Source: Akebia trifoliata
Lineage: Eukaryota; Streptophyta; Magnoliopsida; Ranunculales; Lardizabalaceae
Reading direction: 5' to 3'
Length of the DNA: 64,000 bases
NCBI GenBank assembly: GCA_017979445.1
Contig: JADQWC010000479.1
Span: forward strand, 1 to 64,000
Shown one piece after another: positions 47,201 through 57,920 of this stretch. The notes under the pieces were generated by a model. It worked only from the letters and a program-made list of their open reading frames with translations, ran no database searches and was not told the origin of the DNA. Both the position numbers and the translations under genes were made by a program. The first letter of the stretch is position 1. The number at the start of each line of letters is the position of its first letter.

Positions 47201-48443
47201 AATATCCTACTCACGTATAATTTGTTATAAAATACAATTAAACATATCAAATATACAAGTTCTAGCGTGAATTTTAAATAACTAAAAGAATTCTATAGTT
47301 TTTAAGCCCAATACAAATTTTTGATAAAAACCCTAAATGTAGTTTTCACAATCTACGATTGTCAATAAAAATTGAAAGTCCTTACTAATCTCTAGGCGAT
47401 AAAATTGAAGTACTTGCACGGAAATCGAAATGATTGACTCATAAATCAATGTGGATCAAACTTCGAGATGACTAATTTTTTAATCTAACCCGGTGGTTTC
47501 GAAGATCTCAAGTCCGTCGTCCTTTCTCCCTTCTAAGACGGAAGATAGTTTGGCTTCAAAACAAATGAAATCTATAGTCGAAGTTTCAAAATCTTCATAT
47601 CATATACGGCTGATTTTTGATGATACGGGATGAAAAATGAGAGAAAATGAAAGGAAAGTGGGTAGATTTTATAGAGGATGAGGTTGTGGACGTTTTTCCC
47701 TTTTGCGTTGGGAGTCAACGGTGACCCGTTCATGATGAATATAGGATTGATAGTCGAGAAAGAAATCAAATTTTTTTTTTAAATCGTGACTGGTTTTTGG
47801 ACGAATTTTGATGATGATGAATAGTGAAATCTATTTAAAAATTATTTATATATATAAATATATTAGTGGGACGAAATCGATATTTTACTTATTATTTTGT
47901 TTGACGATAACTTGACAGTTCGGACTCCAAAAGTAACGAATGAATATTCTATTTTGTCTAATTTTTCATTTTGGATTTAATGGTGTAGCCAAATTTTACA
48001 AATTATGTCTCTAACAAAATTTTACTTTTTCAGCCCGATGAGACCTTGAAATTAACGTCGTTTTTATTTTTGACGATAATTCGACTTTTTGGGCTCCAAA
48101 AATGATAAGTAAATAGCCCATTTTCTATAATTTTTCGTTGTGAACCCAATTGGTGTGATCAAATTTTAAAAAAAAATTCTTTAATAAAAAATTCTTATTT
48201 TAGCCTAGTTTGACTCGAAAATCAAAGATTTTACAACTTTTATGTTCGGACTCGCATTTGAGCGTGCTTATAGGTTGAAGTATGTTTTCCGACCATAATG
48301 AATCCAATGGTGAGGTCAGATTTCATAAAAGATGATCAGAACCAAAAATTAAAGTTTTATCCTAAGTCCCACTTTCAAGATTTTCTCAAAATTTCTCTAT
48401 TTATTTTTTCTCGAGATACGAATAAAAAACTCGGGATTTTACA

Positions 48444-48741
48444 AAAATCCTTCTTACGATTTACAAACCATTTCTCATCTAAATTTGAGTTTTATGGAAA
48501 TCATATATAATTACTGAAATGGTATCCATAAAAGCCCTATGAAACTTCTTCTTACACTCTTGAATATCTTAAAATAAGGAAATGACTACCATCATCTAAA
48601 CCTTATACTATTTGTTTTACATATATAGATAAGGAGGAGTTTTGATCCCAGGTATGTGGTATTATAAATCACAAAAATTATCAAGTTGACACATCACGCA
48701 TTGTCCAATCACAATAGGCATCTTGCAATTTTGAAAAGGAA
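48444..48741. other. Unassigned AT-rich sequence
   Basis: Nothing recognisable; possible pre-insertion host DNA to the right of the Tekay-like element. Confidence 0.4.
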
Positions 48742-48750
48742 TAAAATAAA

Positions 48751-49588
48751 GGAAAAATTATTAAAAAAATAAAAAAAAATTAATTCGTAAAAAAAATCAA
48801 ATTTTTAAAAAATTATAAACACGAACCTTTTTCGACCCTTTAAGGGCCAAAAATTCTCTCTCCTACTTTCATCTATTTTATTTTTCCCTCGATTTCATTC
48901 TTCTCTCTCTCTCTCTCTTCGTTTTCTCTCTCCCTTTCACCTATTTTCTCTCATATATTTAGATCTTGATCTTGATCATGATCAAGATTATGATCGTAAT
49001 CATGATCATAATCGTGATTGTGATCCGCATCGTAGGAAAATCATGATCATGTTGATTAAGATCAATATCATGATCGTGATCTTAATAACATGATCATAAT
49101 CATGATCAAGATCTCTCTCTTCGATTTATTTATTGTTCGATTATAACAATAACACGATTATGATCGTGATCATGAGATCTTGAACTTAATCAGCGTGATC
49201 ATGATTGTCCTACACTACGGATCACGATCACGATCGTGATCATGATCATTATTGTCTTAGGATGCATATCACAACCTTTATCACGATTATGATCATGATC
49301 ATGTTGATTAAGATCAAGATCTTACGATCTCAATATATGAGAGAAAATATGTGAAAATAGGAAAGAGAAAATGAAGAAAGAGAGAGAGAGAGAGAAAATA
49401 ATGAAATCGAAGGAGAAAAAAGAGGGGAAAGTAAGAGAGAGAAATTTTTGGCCTTTTACGAAAATTTCTCTTTTATTTTTTCTCTCCTCCTATACATTTT
49501 TGGCCCTTAAAGAGTCGAAAAAGGTTCGTGTATAATTTTATAAAAACTTGGTTTTTTTTTACAATTTTTTTTTTATAATAATTTTCCC
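48751..49588. mobile_element. Foldback element, non-autonomous Mutator-like
   Basis: Seen: long terminal inverted repeats starting GGAAAAATTATT on the left and, inverted, GGGAAAATTATT on the right. They run at least 200 bp inward through matched 'acgaacctttttcgac' / 'gtcgaaaaaggttcgt' blocks and CT/GA-rich blocks. Flanks are a perfect 9-bp duplication taaaataaa (48742-48750 and 49589-49597). The centre (48961-49330) is a mass of overlapping GATCATGATC palindromes, so nearly the whole 838 bp can fold back. Family knowledge: 9-bp duplications and long inverted repeats indicate the Mutator superfamily. There is no transposase. Confidence 0.85.
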
Positions 49589-49597
49589 TAAAATAAA

Positions 49598-50365
49598 TAA
49601 TCATAAGAATCGCACTTGAGTCTATAAAGAGTTATATTCCTGAAAGGTGCTTAGCCTGTTTTTTAGAAAACTCCATGCAACAAAAGCTTTAATATAAAAC
49701 TTAGAAGTATCAGTTCATATAGTGAAGCAAATATATATATATATATATATTATCATTTCATGGTATGACACATCATCATTTCATATTTGAAATGACTCAA
49801 ATTCCACAACTTTACATCGTAACTCTCTATTTTGTGGTATGGAACATCATTTTCACAATTGAAACGGCCCCAATTACATGTCTCTACATCAATAATTGGT
49901 ATAGAAAAATAATAAATTGATCACCAATTAGTGCACCAAAAAGTTACTACTTCAAACCTAATAAATAAGTTGGGGTAGGCGATTGAAGATAGATAAGAAT
50001 GTGATAATTGAAATGGTAACATTGAGCATAAAACATACAACTAACACTATATTGGGGTTCAAAATGATACAATTATATCAAAACAATTAGATTTTGAGCA
50101 TGAACACAAAAACAAATTAGGAAGTATGGACCAAGCTTGATGTAAAAAATGAACCAAATGAGTAAACAATAGGCAAAAAAAATTTAAACAAATGAGTGAA
50201 TCTAGTATACAAAAATAGTAAATCAATACCATTTAAGAATCCCAATGTAAAATCATCAATTGTGAAAATTTTCAAATTTTCAAATATAAGAGTCAATGAC
50301 CACGTAGATAAGTTTGGCCCTTGCAGCAGGTAGTCAATCTCTAAGTTTGAAACTCATGTTTGGTT
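49598..50365. other. Unassigned AT-rich sequence
   Basis: No gene or element recognised. An (AT)n run is at about 49733-49750, and related phrases 'atcatttcatggtatgacac' and 'tattttgtggtatggaacat' occur near 49752 and 49828. Confidence 0.4.
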
Positions 50366-50370
50366 GTAAG

Positions 50371-52384
50371 TGTCGACACGTGATTTATTCATTTTTGAAT
50401 ATATCAACCACTTTGGGGGGAGGGGTTTTGGAGTATCCAACATTCATTTTGAAAAAGGGTGTGAATGGTCACCTGGATTACATTTTTTGAAAAATACGTC
50501 ATTTTTAACATTTTAGTGACTCTCGTACGGATATGGCTCATTCGGTCCAACTTTTAATTCAAGGTAAGGGGGTCCATTTTATGGAGTAGAAAAGGTGTTA
50601 GGCACCCTACTCCATCCATCATTGGTGGTAACCTCAGATTCGATCCATTTTTGAAAATAAAAATAAAATAAAAAAGAATCAGAGAGATCCGATGTGTGTC
50701 CTCAAGTGTGAGGAACTTTGATGTTGGTTTAAGCCATTAAAGGCACCCTTATTGAAAAAAGGGCCCTTTCATGCTCAAACCATTGTGGTGTGTGTGCAAA
50801 AGTGTAGAGAAAGGGAGTGTGAGAAGAAGAGGGAAAGTTGGAGAGGAGAGAGAGGGGTGATCCTTGTCCAAAGCCCACCTTGTTCTTCTTGACCTTCTTT
50901 GACTTTTTTCAAAAGATGAGTCTCCTTTGAACTTTTTCGACTTGCTTGAGAGAGTTGAGAGTTGAGAGAAAATTAAGAATTGAGTATTGAGGGTTAAGAG
51001 TTAAGGTGAGTTGAGAATTGAGATTAGATGGGTGAGTATGATAGTGAGAGAGAGTGATTTTTCTTATGAGATTTGGGGGTATTTTTTTTAGGAGATGAGG
51101 GGGGTATTTATAGGAGTTTAGAGGATACTTTAGGGATATAATGGGGTGAAATGTTGGGAAAGTAGAGAATGGCATGAGTTTTGAAGGTGGGGGTATGAAA
51201 TTTAGAGTTAGGATGAGGGTAGTTGTGTAATGAAGGTAAATGGGTGATTTTTGACCCAAATGGTTTGGATCATATCCAACCCATTTAGGTAGAGTATTTG
51301 GTGAGGTGAAATGATGGGTGTTTAAGAGAGTGGTTGTGATTGAGTAGTGTTTGGTTTAAGAGAATGGAGAGTGTAAAAGGGTGGTTGGGAGGGTGAGGGA
51401 AATGGTGACATGTGACAAGATGTGTGTAGATTAGGGGTTTAGATTAATTGATGGGAGAGAATGAGTGTTTGATTTGAGAGGAGGGGTGTAGGTTTAGGTT
51501 GTAGAGATAGGTTAGTAGGTAATGATAATGGTAAATTAGGGGAAGGTGATGGTTGGTTAGTAGAGAGTGATGATAGTAGGTTAGGGGGAGGTGTGGATTA
51601 ATGTGATTTTTTAGAAAAAAAATAATGGGATAGTTAATTTTTTGGAGAAAGGTGATGGGAATTGGTAGTTTGATGAGGGAGGTGAGATGGGGTGATGACA
51701 TGTGTCATTTTTGATAAAAAAAGTGATGATTGGTTTGATGTGGGTGGTGGTTTGTGGGTTAGGGTTATGGGTTGGATATGCATTGGATATAGGTTTGGGC
51801 CTAGTAGTATTGGGCTTGGGATTTATAAGGGTTTTTGGATTTTTAGGAATTGGTTGGGGTCATTTTTTATTGGATTTTTGATGGTGGGTAGGTTTTAGTG
51901 TTTAGGTAAAAATGGGGTTGAACTTAGGTTAGGGGAGGGGAGGTGAGAAATTGATTTAGGATGGTTGAAGGTTTATGGGCCTTAGGTGAGCTTAGGATAT
52001 TTTTGATTCGGAAGCGGAGCGGTGAAGGTTATAAGAGGTGGTGGGTATCCCAAGTCTCATTTTTTTAATTTTTTTGAGATTTTTTTAAATCATTTGATTG
52101 ATTAGAATGCCACGTGTTGGCAAATCGGGCTTTTTAGATCATTGGTGAATTTTATTGAAAATCGGGTGTTTTTAGTTTCGAAAGCGGAGAGGTGAAGGTG
52201 GGGGTAGGTCAAGTCCTTTTTTATGGGTCCACTAGTCCCTTAGGGGGTCTTAAGGACCTTTGGTTTAATTAAAGCGTCATATTTTGATGAATTGGGCCTT
52301 TTAAGCCCATCGACTAATTCTATTGAAAATATGGTATTTTTAAGCCCTTTCGAGTGGGGGCCCGTTCAAATTGGGGTGTCTACA
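50371..52384 (-). mobile_element. Solo LTR, Tat/Ogre family related to the outer element
   Basis: Left end TGTCGACACGTG, right end TTGGGGTGTCTACA on the + strand; in element orientation it starts TGTAGACACCCCAATTTGAA as the LTR at 31396 does. Flanked by a perfect duplication gtaag (50366-50370 and 52385-52389). A TATA box on the - strand is at 51105-51112. The frames on either strand (50909-51701) are compositional. Confidence 0.9.
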
Positions 52385-52389
52385 GTAAG

Positions 52390-52704
52390 TTTATCAATTC
52401 AATCACCTAAAATATTAGAATATATAAACACAACCAATAATACCCACCCAATTATTTACACCTACTTTGTTGGGTGAAGTAAAACCCATGGAATCTTATC
52501 TTGATACTTATAGATCAATATGACCACATACAAATTGTTGGAGTTTTAAATTGATTAAACTTATCTTCATTGAGTAATTGGTTTAAATGTAATAGAATGT
52601 TACACGATATAAATATTTTTTGCAATCTCTAATTAACAGTCGTGATGCATGTGTAGGTGTGAGAATAAGAAATGGAATCTAAGAACAAATTCTTATATAA
52701 TGCA
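52390..52704. other. Unassigned sequence
   Basis: Nothing recognisable; AT-rich. Confidence 0.4.
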
Positions 52705-53205
52705 AGGAAGTTGTTTATCAGTTTACTTGGTATAGATCCATTGTTATGTAAAGCAAAACCAGAATTTATCAAACAAATGTCTTAGGCAACATGGATAGGA
52801 GTTGGGTAAAGCTCAATGTATTTAAACACAATGAAAAGAAATTGTAAAGATCATCTATAACAAAATTGAACACAAACAAATCAAGATGATATATCCAACA
52901 GTAAAAGCTTATACATCTATGTCCCAATGTGTTTAAGCTATACACAAACAAACCAAGATGATATATCGGTATGCTTGGTAAAAAGGAAGTTGTTTATCAG
53001 TTTGCTTGGTATAGATCCATTGTTATGTATAAAAAAATCAGAATTTATCAAACAAATGTCTTAGGCAACATGGATAGGAGTCGGGGAAAGCCCAATGTGT
53101 TTAAACACGATGATAGGAAATTGTAAAGACCATGTATAACAAAATCGAATACAAAGAAATTAAGATGATATATCCGATAGTAAAAGCTTATACATCTATG
53201 TCTCC
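52705..53205. repeat. Tandem duplication, period ~279 bp
   Basis: The segment with 'ggaagttgtttatcagttt' and 'cttaggcaacatggatagga' occurs at 52705 onward and again at 52984 onward, offset 279 bp, about 90% alike. The second copy is incomplete. The - strand open frames in each copy resemble each other only because of the duplication. Confidence 0.85.
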
Positions 53206-53359
53206 CATTTAATATTGCGACAGTGCCGAGCGCATTAATGAGTGTCTCGAAACACTGAATTATACGCTTGTTTCCTGGACATTTATCTTGATTTTTGTGC
53301 ATATTTCTCCGTATTAAGATAATAATCATTATAAGCCTCAAAACATCATGTTGCATGTT

Positions 53360-54560
53360 AATTAGGCTTAATTATATATAAATAAATTCATTTACTAGAT
53401 AAATCTAGTTACATGTGTTTTTGTGTAGAAAATCAACATTTTGGAATCAAAATCTCAAGGCAAAAGCATTTGGGCCCACTTTGGAATGCCCTAATCCTTA
53501 ACTCATGTTCTCATCTTTTATCTTTTTGTGCAAAGAAAAGTGGAAGCTACTTTTAGACTCTTCTACACACATTTTTCTCTATAAATAGAGCTTCAATCTC
53601 TAGAGAAACCTTGCCTCCCTCATGGTTCCCTTATCCAAGACTCCTTTAATCTAAAGCTCTTAGCCTATTCTCTTATTTTTTGTATTTTTATCTTCTAGTT
53701 TTTTCTTTTGACTAAATAGTCTTGTAAGAAGTAGAAGAAGAAGAATTTGTAAGTTTTTCCATGAAATGAAGAAAAGTTCTTTCATCTCTTATCTTTCCTC
53801 TCTTGCAATGACATTAGGCTAAACTCCCCTCCATTGGAGAGTAAAAAAGTCTAGAGCAAATTCTTGTGTCGTTTTTAGTTTCATGCTTTTCTTTTATCTA
53901 AAATACTCATGAATTCTCTTTAAGATTTCTTGCACCTTTTATTCTTAATATAGATACTTTATGCTTAGATTAGATCAAAATAAAGTATGCTTAAACTAGA
54001 TAATTGCTAGTAGGAAGTTCAAGGAATTCTACTTTGTTTATGTTCCTTTATTTGATTTTATTTGCTAAAGTTTTCGATCTAAGGAGCTAACACCAAGCCC
54101 TTACGATTGAGTTATAAAAAGGCTAGAGACTAGGAATTACTCATCAACATGTTCTAGGTAAATCCACCTTCAATGGTGCTTTAATTTCATAAGTTTACTT
54201 GCTTTTAACTTCATTTACTTTGGTTAATTTTCTAACAACTTTAAATCTTTTTGATAAGTTCAAAAATACAAAGAAAAACAATTTTTATTCTTTTTGGTTA
54301 ATTTGAATTTTATCCTCTTAACTTAACTCTACTCCCCCTTTTTCTTGGGTTCGATCCCCTACTTGCCCCACAAGTAAGGTAAAAGTAAGATTAATATTAA
54401 CTCCGATGGGAAGAACAACGATAGTCCCACCACTCATTAAAATTAGAAGTTGAAGCTACTACTATCTAGGGAAAGCTTCTCGCGTTGTATCCATTTGGAA
54501 CATAAGAAGTCTTAGCTTCATCAATAAGAGACGAGTTGTAAGAGACCTCATTTCCTATTT
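53360..54560 (+). other. Possible old LTR or retroelement leader (uncertain)
   Basis: CTATAAATAGAG at about 53578 looks like a TATA box, followed by a pyrimidine-rich region. Near 54345 'gggttcgatcccctacttg' resembles a phrase common in Athila-like LTR regions. I find no TG/CA ends, duplication or coding sequence, so this is only a suggestion. Confidence 0.25.
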
Positions 54561-55082
54561 TATTTTCGGGTGATCTTCTATACCGCGTTTATTCTTTTTT
54601 TAAGATTCAAGCATGAGAACCTAAATAAACTACTTTTACAAGTTTATTTAATATTTTACAAGTGTATGCATTACCCTCCATCACCCTTTGAAATAACCCT
54701 TAATAGTGTATCATTTAAATATGTGCCCCAGTTTTTCCCCCATTTTTCTTTGTTTTTTATTTTTATTTTCATATTTTCATATTGCTATCTAACCTTGTAC
54801 ATCCTCAATATGCAAGATTGGAATTTGGGAGCGAAAAGAGGTCCATGGACCAAACCAACAGTAATGTCCAGCCTAAAAAACAAGGGGTTGGTTTATATAA
54901 GAGAATCACAAAAAATAAAAATAAAATAAAATGAAATAAAATAAAAAACAGCAACACTACAATTTGAACAAGGCGACAAAATCTTGTTGTGGCCAAATTG
55001 TACTTATAGAGGTCATCTCGAGTTTAACAAGAAGAGTCAACATTTGATAAACTTTTCATATATAAATGTTTTACGAGATACT
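54561..55082. other. Unassigned sequence
   Basis: No recognisable gene. An A-rich stretch occurs at 54905-54950. The last 5 bp (atact) should be the target duplication of the Tat element starting at 55083. Confidence 0.4.
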
Positions 55083-57362
55083 TGTAGATACGTGGTTTTC
55101 GTCATTACGACGACCACATCTACTAAGGATTGGAGTCGTCACCATTCATGTTGTAAGTGGGTGTGAATGGTTACTCGATGTACATTTTCTAAAAATGACA
55201 TTTTTGGCATTTTAGTGACTCACGATGGATAAGGGGCTAATCAAACCTAGTGATTCGAGTAAGCGGCTCAGTTGGAGAAGAGGGAAGGTGTTAGGCACCC
55301 TTTTCTCCCCACCAAGTGACGGTAACCTCTACACAACTCGGTCATTTGATAATAAATAAAAAAAAAATAAAGTGCCACGTGTGTGTATTTGTACCCTAGA
55401 TAGGGATTCGCTTTCGACTCGATCATAGGATCATCTCATTGAAGGAGATGATCCTAATGAATCATTTGCCTTGGGGACTACTCATTTAAAATAAAAATAA
55501 AAGAGAAGAAGGGGATATTAGAAGAGGGAGAATGAGAGGATAGAGAGAGAGAGGGGGGTGTACTTCGAACCCACCTTGTATCTTTGATCTTGTTTTCTTC
55601 TTCTTCTTCTTCTTCTTCTTGAGTCCTTAGTAGACCTATGAAAGAGTGTGTATGTTTTTTTAAGTTATAGTGAGAAGGAGAGAGTAGAGGAGAGTAGAGA
55701 TTATTTTTTCTTTTTTTTTTCTAGTAAGACTTGGTAATCATTTTTGGAAGGAGGGAAGGGATATTTATAGGTGTTTGGAGGGTGTTTGAGGGTATAATGG
55801 GGTGAAGAATTGGGAGAATAGAGAATGGCATGGGTTTTTGAAGTAAAGGGTATGAAATTTTGAGTGTAAGTGGGGGTAGTTATGTAATGAGGGAAATGGG
55901 TTGTGTTTTAACCCAAATGATTTGGATCTTACCCAAATCCATTTGAATAGAGTGTTTGGTAGGGTAAGATGAGTGATGGTTGATGGGAGGAATGGGGGTG
56001 TAAGGGGGTTGTTTAGAGAAGGAGTGTTAGGTTGGTTGAAGAGGTGAGGTATTTAGATTTAGGAGAATGGGTTGTGTAAGAGGTTGGTAGATTGATTTTG
56101 GGAGGAGGAAGGGGATGATGCCATGTGGCATATGTGATGAGAGAGTGTGGTGATGAGATTGGTTGATGGTAGTTGTTTGATTAGAGAGAGAAGTATGGGT
56201 TAGTTAGTTGATGATGAGGGATGTATGGGTTGAGGGGATTTTGTTTGAGTGTTTTAAGGGAAAGTGATGGGTTGATATGTGAGAGATATGGGTGGTGATG
56301 TGGGTGGTTGATGATGTTAGAGAATGGTGATGGATTAGGGTATGAGTTGAGGTGTGGGTGGTTGATGATGTTAGAGAATGGGGATAGATTAGGTTAGGGT
56401 AGCGTATGGGTTGAGGTGATTTTGGAGGAAAGGTGATGTGTTTAGTTGATTTTTTAGAGAATGGTGATGGAGGTAGGTGATTAGATAAGGGAGGTGAATG
56501 GTGGTGATAACATGTGTCATCTTTTGATGTTGAGAGGGTGATTGGTTGATGTGGGTAGTGGTTAATGGGTTAGGGTTGTGGGTTGGATAATGAATTGGGT
56601 ATGGATAATAGTTAGTGAACTTTTAGTGTATTGGGCTTGGGTTTAGGAGGGTTGTGGGTCATTTTGGCTTGATTATGATTTGTTTTGGGTTGGATATTTG
56701 AGGGAGGGTAGGTGTTAGGGTTTAGGTGATATGAGATTAATTTTGGTTTAGGAGTAAGGTAAGAAATGAATTTAGAAAAGAGTTGAGGGCTTGTGGGCCT
56801 TAGGTGGGTTTAGGGTATTTATGAATTTCGAGGCGGAGCGATGGAGGATAGATGAAGGGTAGGTATCCCAAGTCTCACATTTTTAATTTTTTAATTTTTT
56901 TATGTTTTTTTTAAATCATTGATTCGATAAAAAAATGCCACGTGTTGGCAATTTGGACCCGTTGGAGAATTTTATCAATTTTTTTAGATGTAAGCGTGGA
57001 ATGGTGAAGGTTGGGACAACGTAGGATGAGTCCGGTCCCTTTGATGGGTCCCTTAGACCATTGGGTGGTCTTAGGGGCATCGATTCAATTAAAACTGCCA
57101 TTTTTTAATGTTTTGGGCCATAGAGGCCCGTTGGCCTGTTTTGTCGAAAAATCGATATTTTGAATGGAGCAGGGTAGATAGGAACATGCCAAATCTTTTC
57201 GGTGGACCTACTAACCCATTGAGAGGTGTTAGAGGCTTTGATTTTGGCGAAAATGTCGTATTTCGATGATTCAGGCGATTGAGGCCCGTTGGCAAAATTA
57301 TTGGAAAAACACTATTTTTGGGCCCTTTCGAGTGAGGGCCCGTTCAAATTGGGGTATCTACA
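55083..57362 (-). repeat. 3' LTR of the right-hand Tat element
   Basis: TGTAGATACGTGG at the left end, GGGGTATCTACA at the right end (+ strand), 2280 bp. It aligns in reverse with 31396-33482. A TATA box on the - strand is at 55762-55769. A (TTC)n run at about 55598-55618 lies in the GA-rich segment also present near 4865 and 32940. Confidence 0.9.
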
Positions 57363-57378
57363 GCAGCCCTTCTTTGTA
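57363..57378 (-). other. Polypurine tract of the right-hand Tat element
   Basis: On the - strand TACAAAGAAGGGCTGC precedes the LTR start TGTAGATACCCC. It corresponds to 31381-31395. Confidence 0.65.
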
Positions 57379-57737
57379 GGAATTGCGTGCAAAGAACTGC
57401 AAAGAATAGATTAAACCCCTATTTGTACGGACCAGTCGAAATTTTGTAAAACACGACTTCGAATTGTCGAACTTTTGTAGAAAATGGTTACTTAAGCACG
57501 GGGTCTGACAGAGTTACCTTTGATTCCTTGGTCTCGATGGCGCAGAGCTCGTGTAAGACCTTGGACTTGATGAAGATTTGATGATTTTTGAAATTTGGAC
57601 ACTTCTCGGTCGTGTTTTAACAAATCGAAATTGAGTGTAACTCGAAAGGATTTTTGAAAATTTTCTGATTCTTTTGAATTTTTGATTTTTTTTATTATTA
57701 TTATTATTATTTTATCTAATTTTGATTTTATTTATTG
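57379..57737 (-). other. Subterminal Tat sequence
   Basis: Matches 31100-31380 in reverse as far as about 57690, where a (TTA)n run (about 57688-57712) ends the similarity. No gene. Confidence 0.65.
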
Positions 57738-57920
57738 ACTGATCCGTGCTCTAGGCACGGGTAGCACTTGGTTCAATTTTACTCGTGTTTAGAACACGGA
57801 TAGCTTTACTCTTACCTCATCTGTGCCTGGGGCACGGATCCAACCAAGATTTCTTCATCCGTGTTGGTGATACGGATAAACCAAACTTTTATTTATCCGT
57901 ACTGGTGACATGGACCAGTA
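57738..57920 (+). promoter_or_regulatory. Array of five ~39-bp hairpin units upstream of PMD gene 1
   Basis: Imperfect palindromes of consensus ATCCGTG-N7-CACGGAT recur at about 57740, 57780, 57818, 57857 and 57896. Examples are TCCGTGCTCTAGGCACGG and GTGCCTGGGGCACGGAT. The array is followed by 'gaccagtacaaatttcaaac' and 'aataaagcc', then a CT-rich stretch. The same arrangement is at 63264-63480 before the second gene. A promoter module is inferred from the repeated position. Confidence 0.6.

Larger units (their letters stand above)
33483..48443 (-). mobile_element. Decayed Tekay/Del-like element with gag only; host of several insertions
   Basis: Seen on the - strand: 5' LTR 48443-40561 (interrupted), a Met-type primer site at about 40548-40558, gag 40201-39130, a polypurine tract at 38236-38249, and a 3' LTR from 38235 leftward to 33483, where the Ogre element interrupts it. 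The rest of that LTR lies beyond the window's left end. The interior is only 2.3 kb and has no protease, RT or integrase, so pol is deleted. The two LTRs are clearly diverged, making this the oldest layer. The polypurine tract followed by an LTR starting TGTAAAAC, and the zinc knuckle, fit chromoviruses of the Tekay/Del group. Lineage is inferred without an RT sequence. Confidence 0.75.
40561..48443 (-). repeat. 5' LTR of the Tekay-like element, split by nested insertions
   Basis: 40561-42436 and 47206-48443 form one LTR (TGTGGCGC at the left end, GGGATTTTACA at the right end), interrupted by 42437-47200 plus the duplicated 5 bp. The continuation across the gap is shown by 'gaaatatcctac' in the sister LTR at 33810-33820. 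Sequence right of 48443 (aaaat) would be the element's target duplication, but its partner is outside the window. Confidence 0.82.

Noticed and set aside
48961..49330. GATC-rich stretch as a replication origin or methylation-dependent site
   Set aside because: It is the palindromic core of a foldback element with long inverted repeats and a 9-bp target duplication.
54335..54365. tRNA-like B-box 'gggttcgatcccc'
   Set aside because: No A-box, acceptor stem or cloverleaf upstream. The phrase is also common in retroelement LTR regions.
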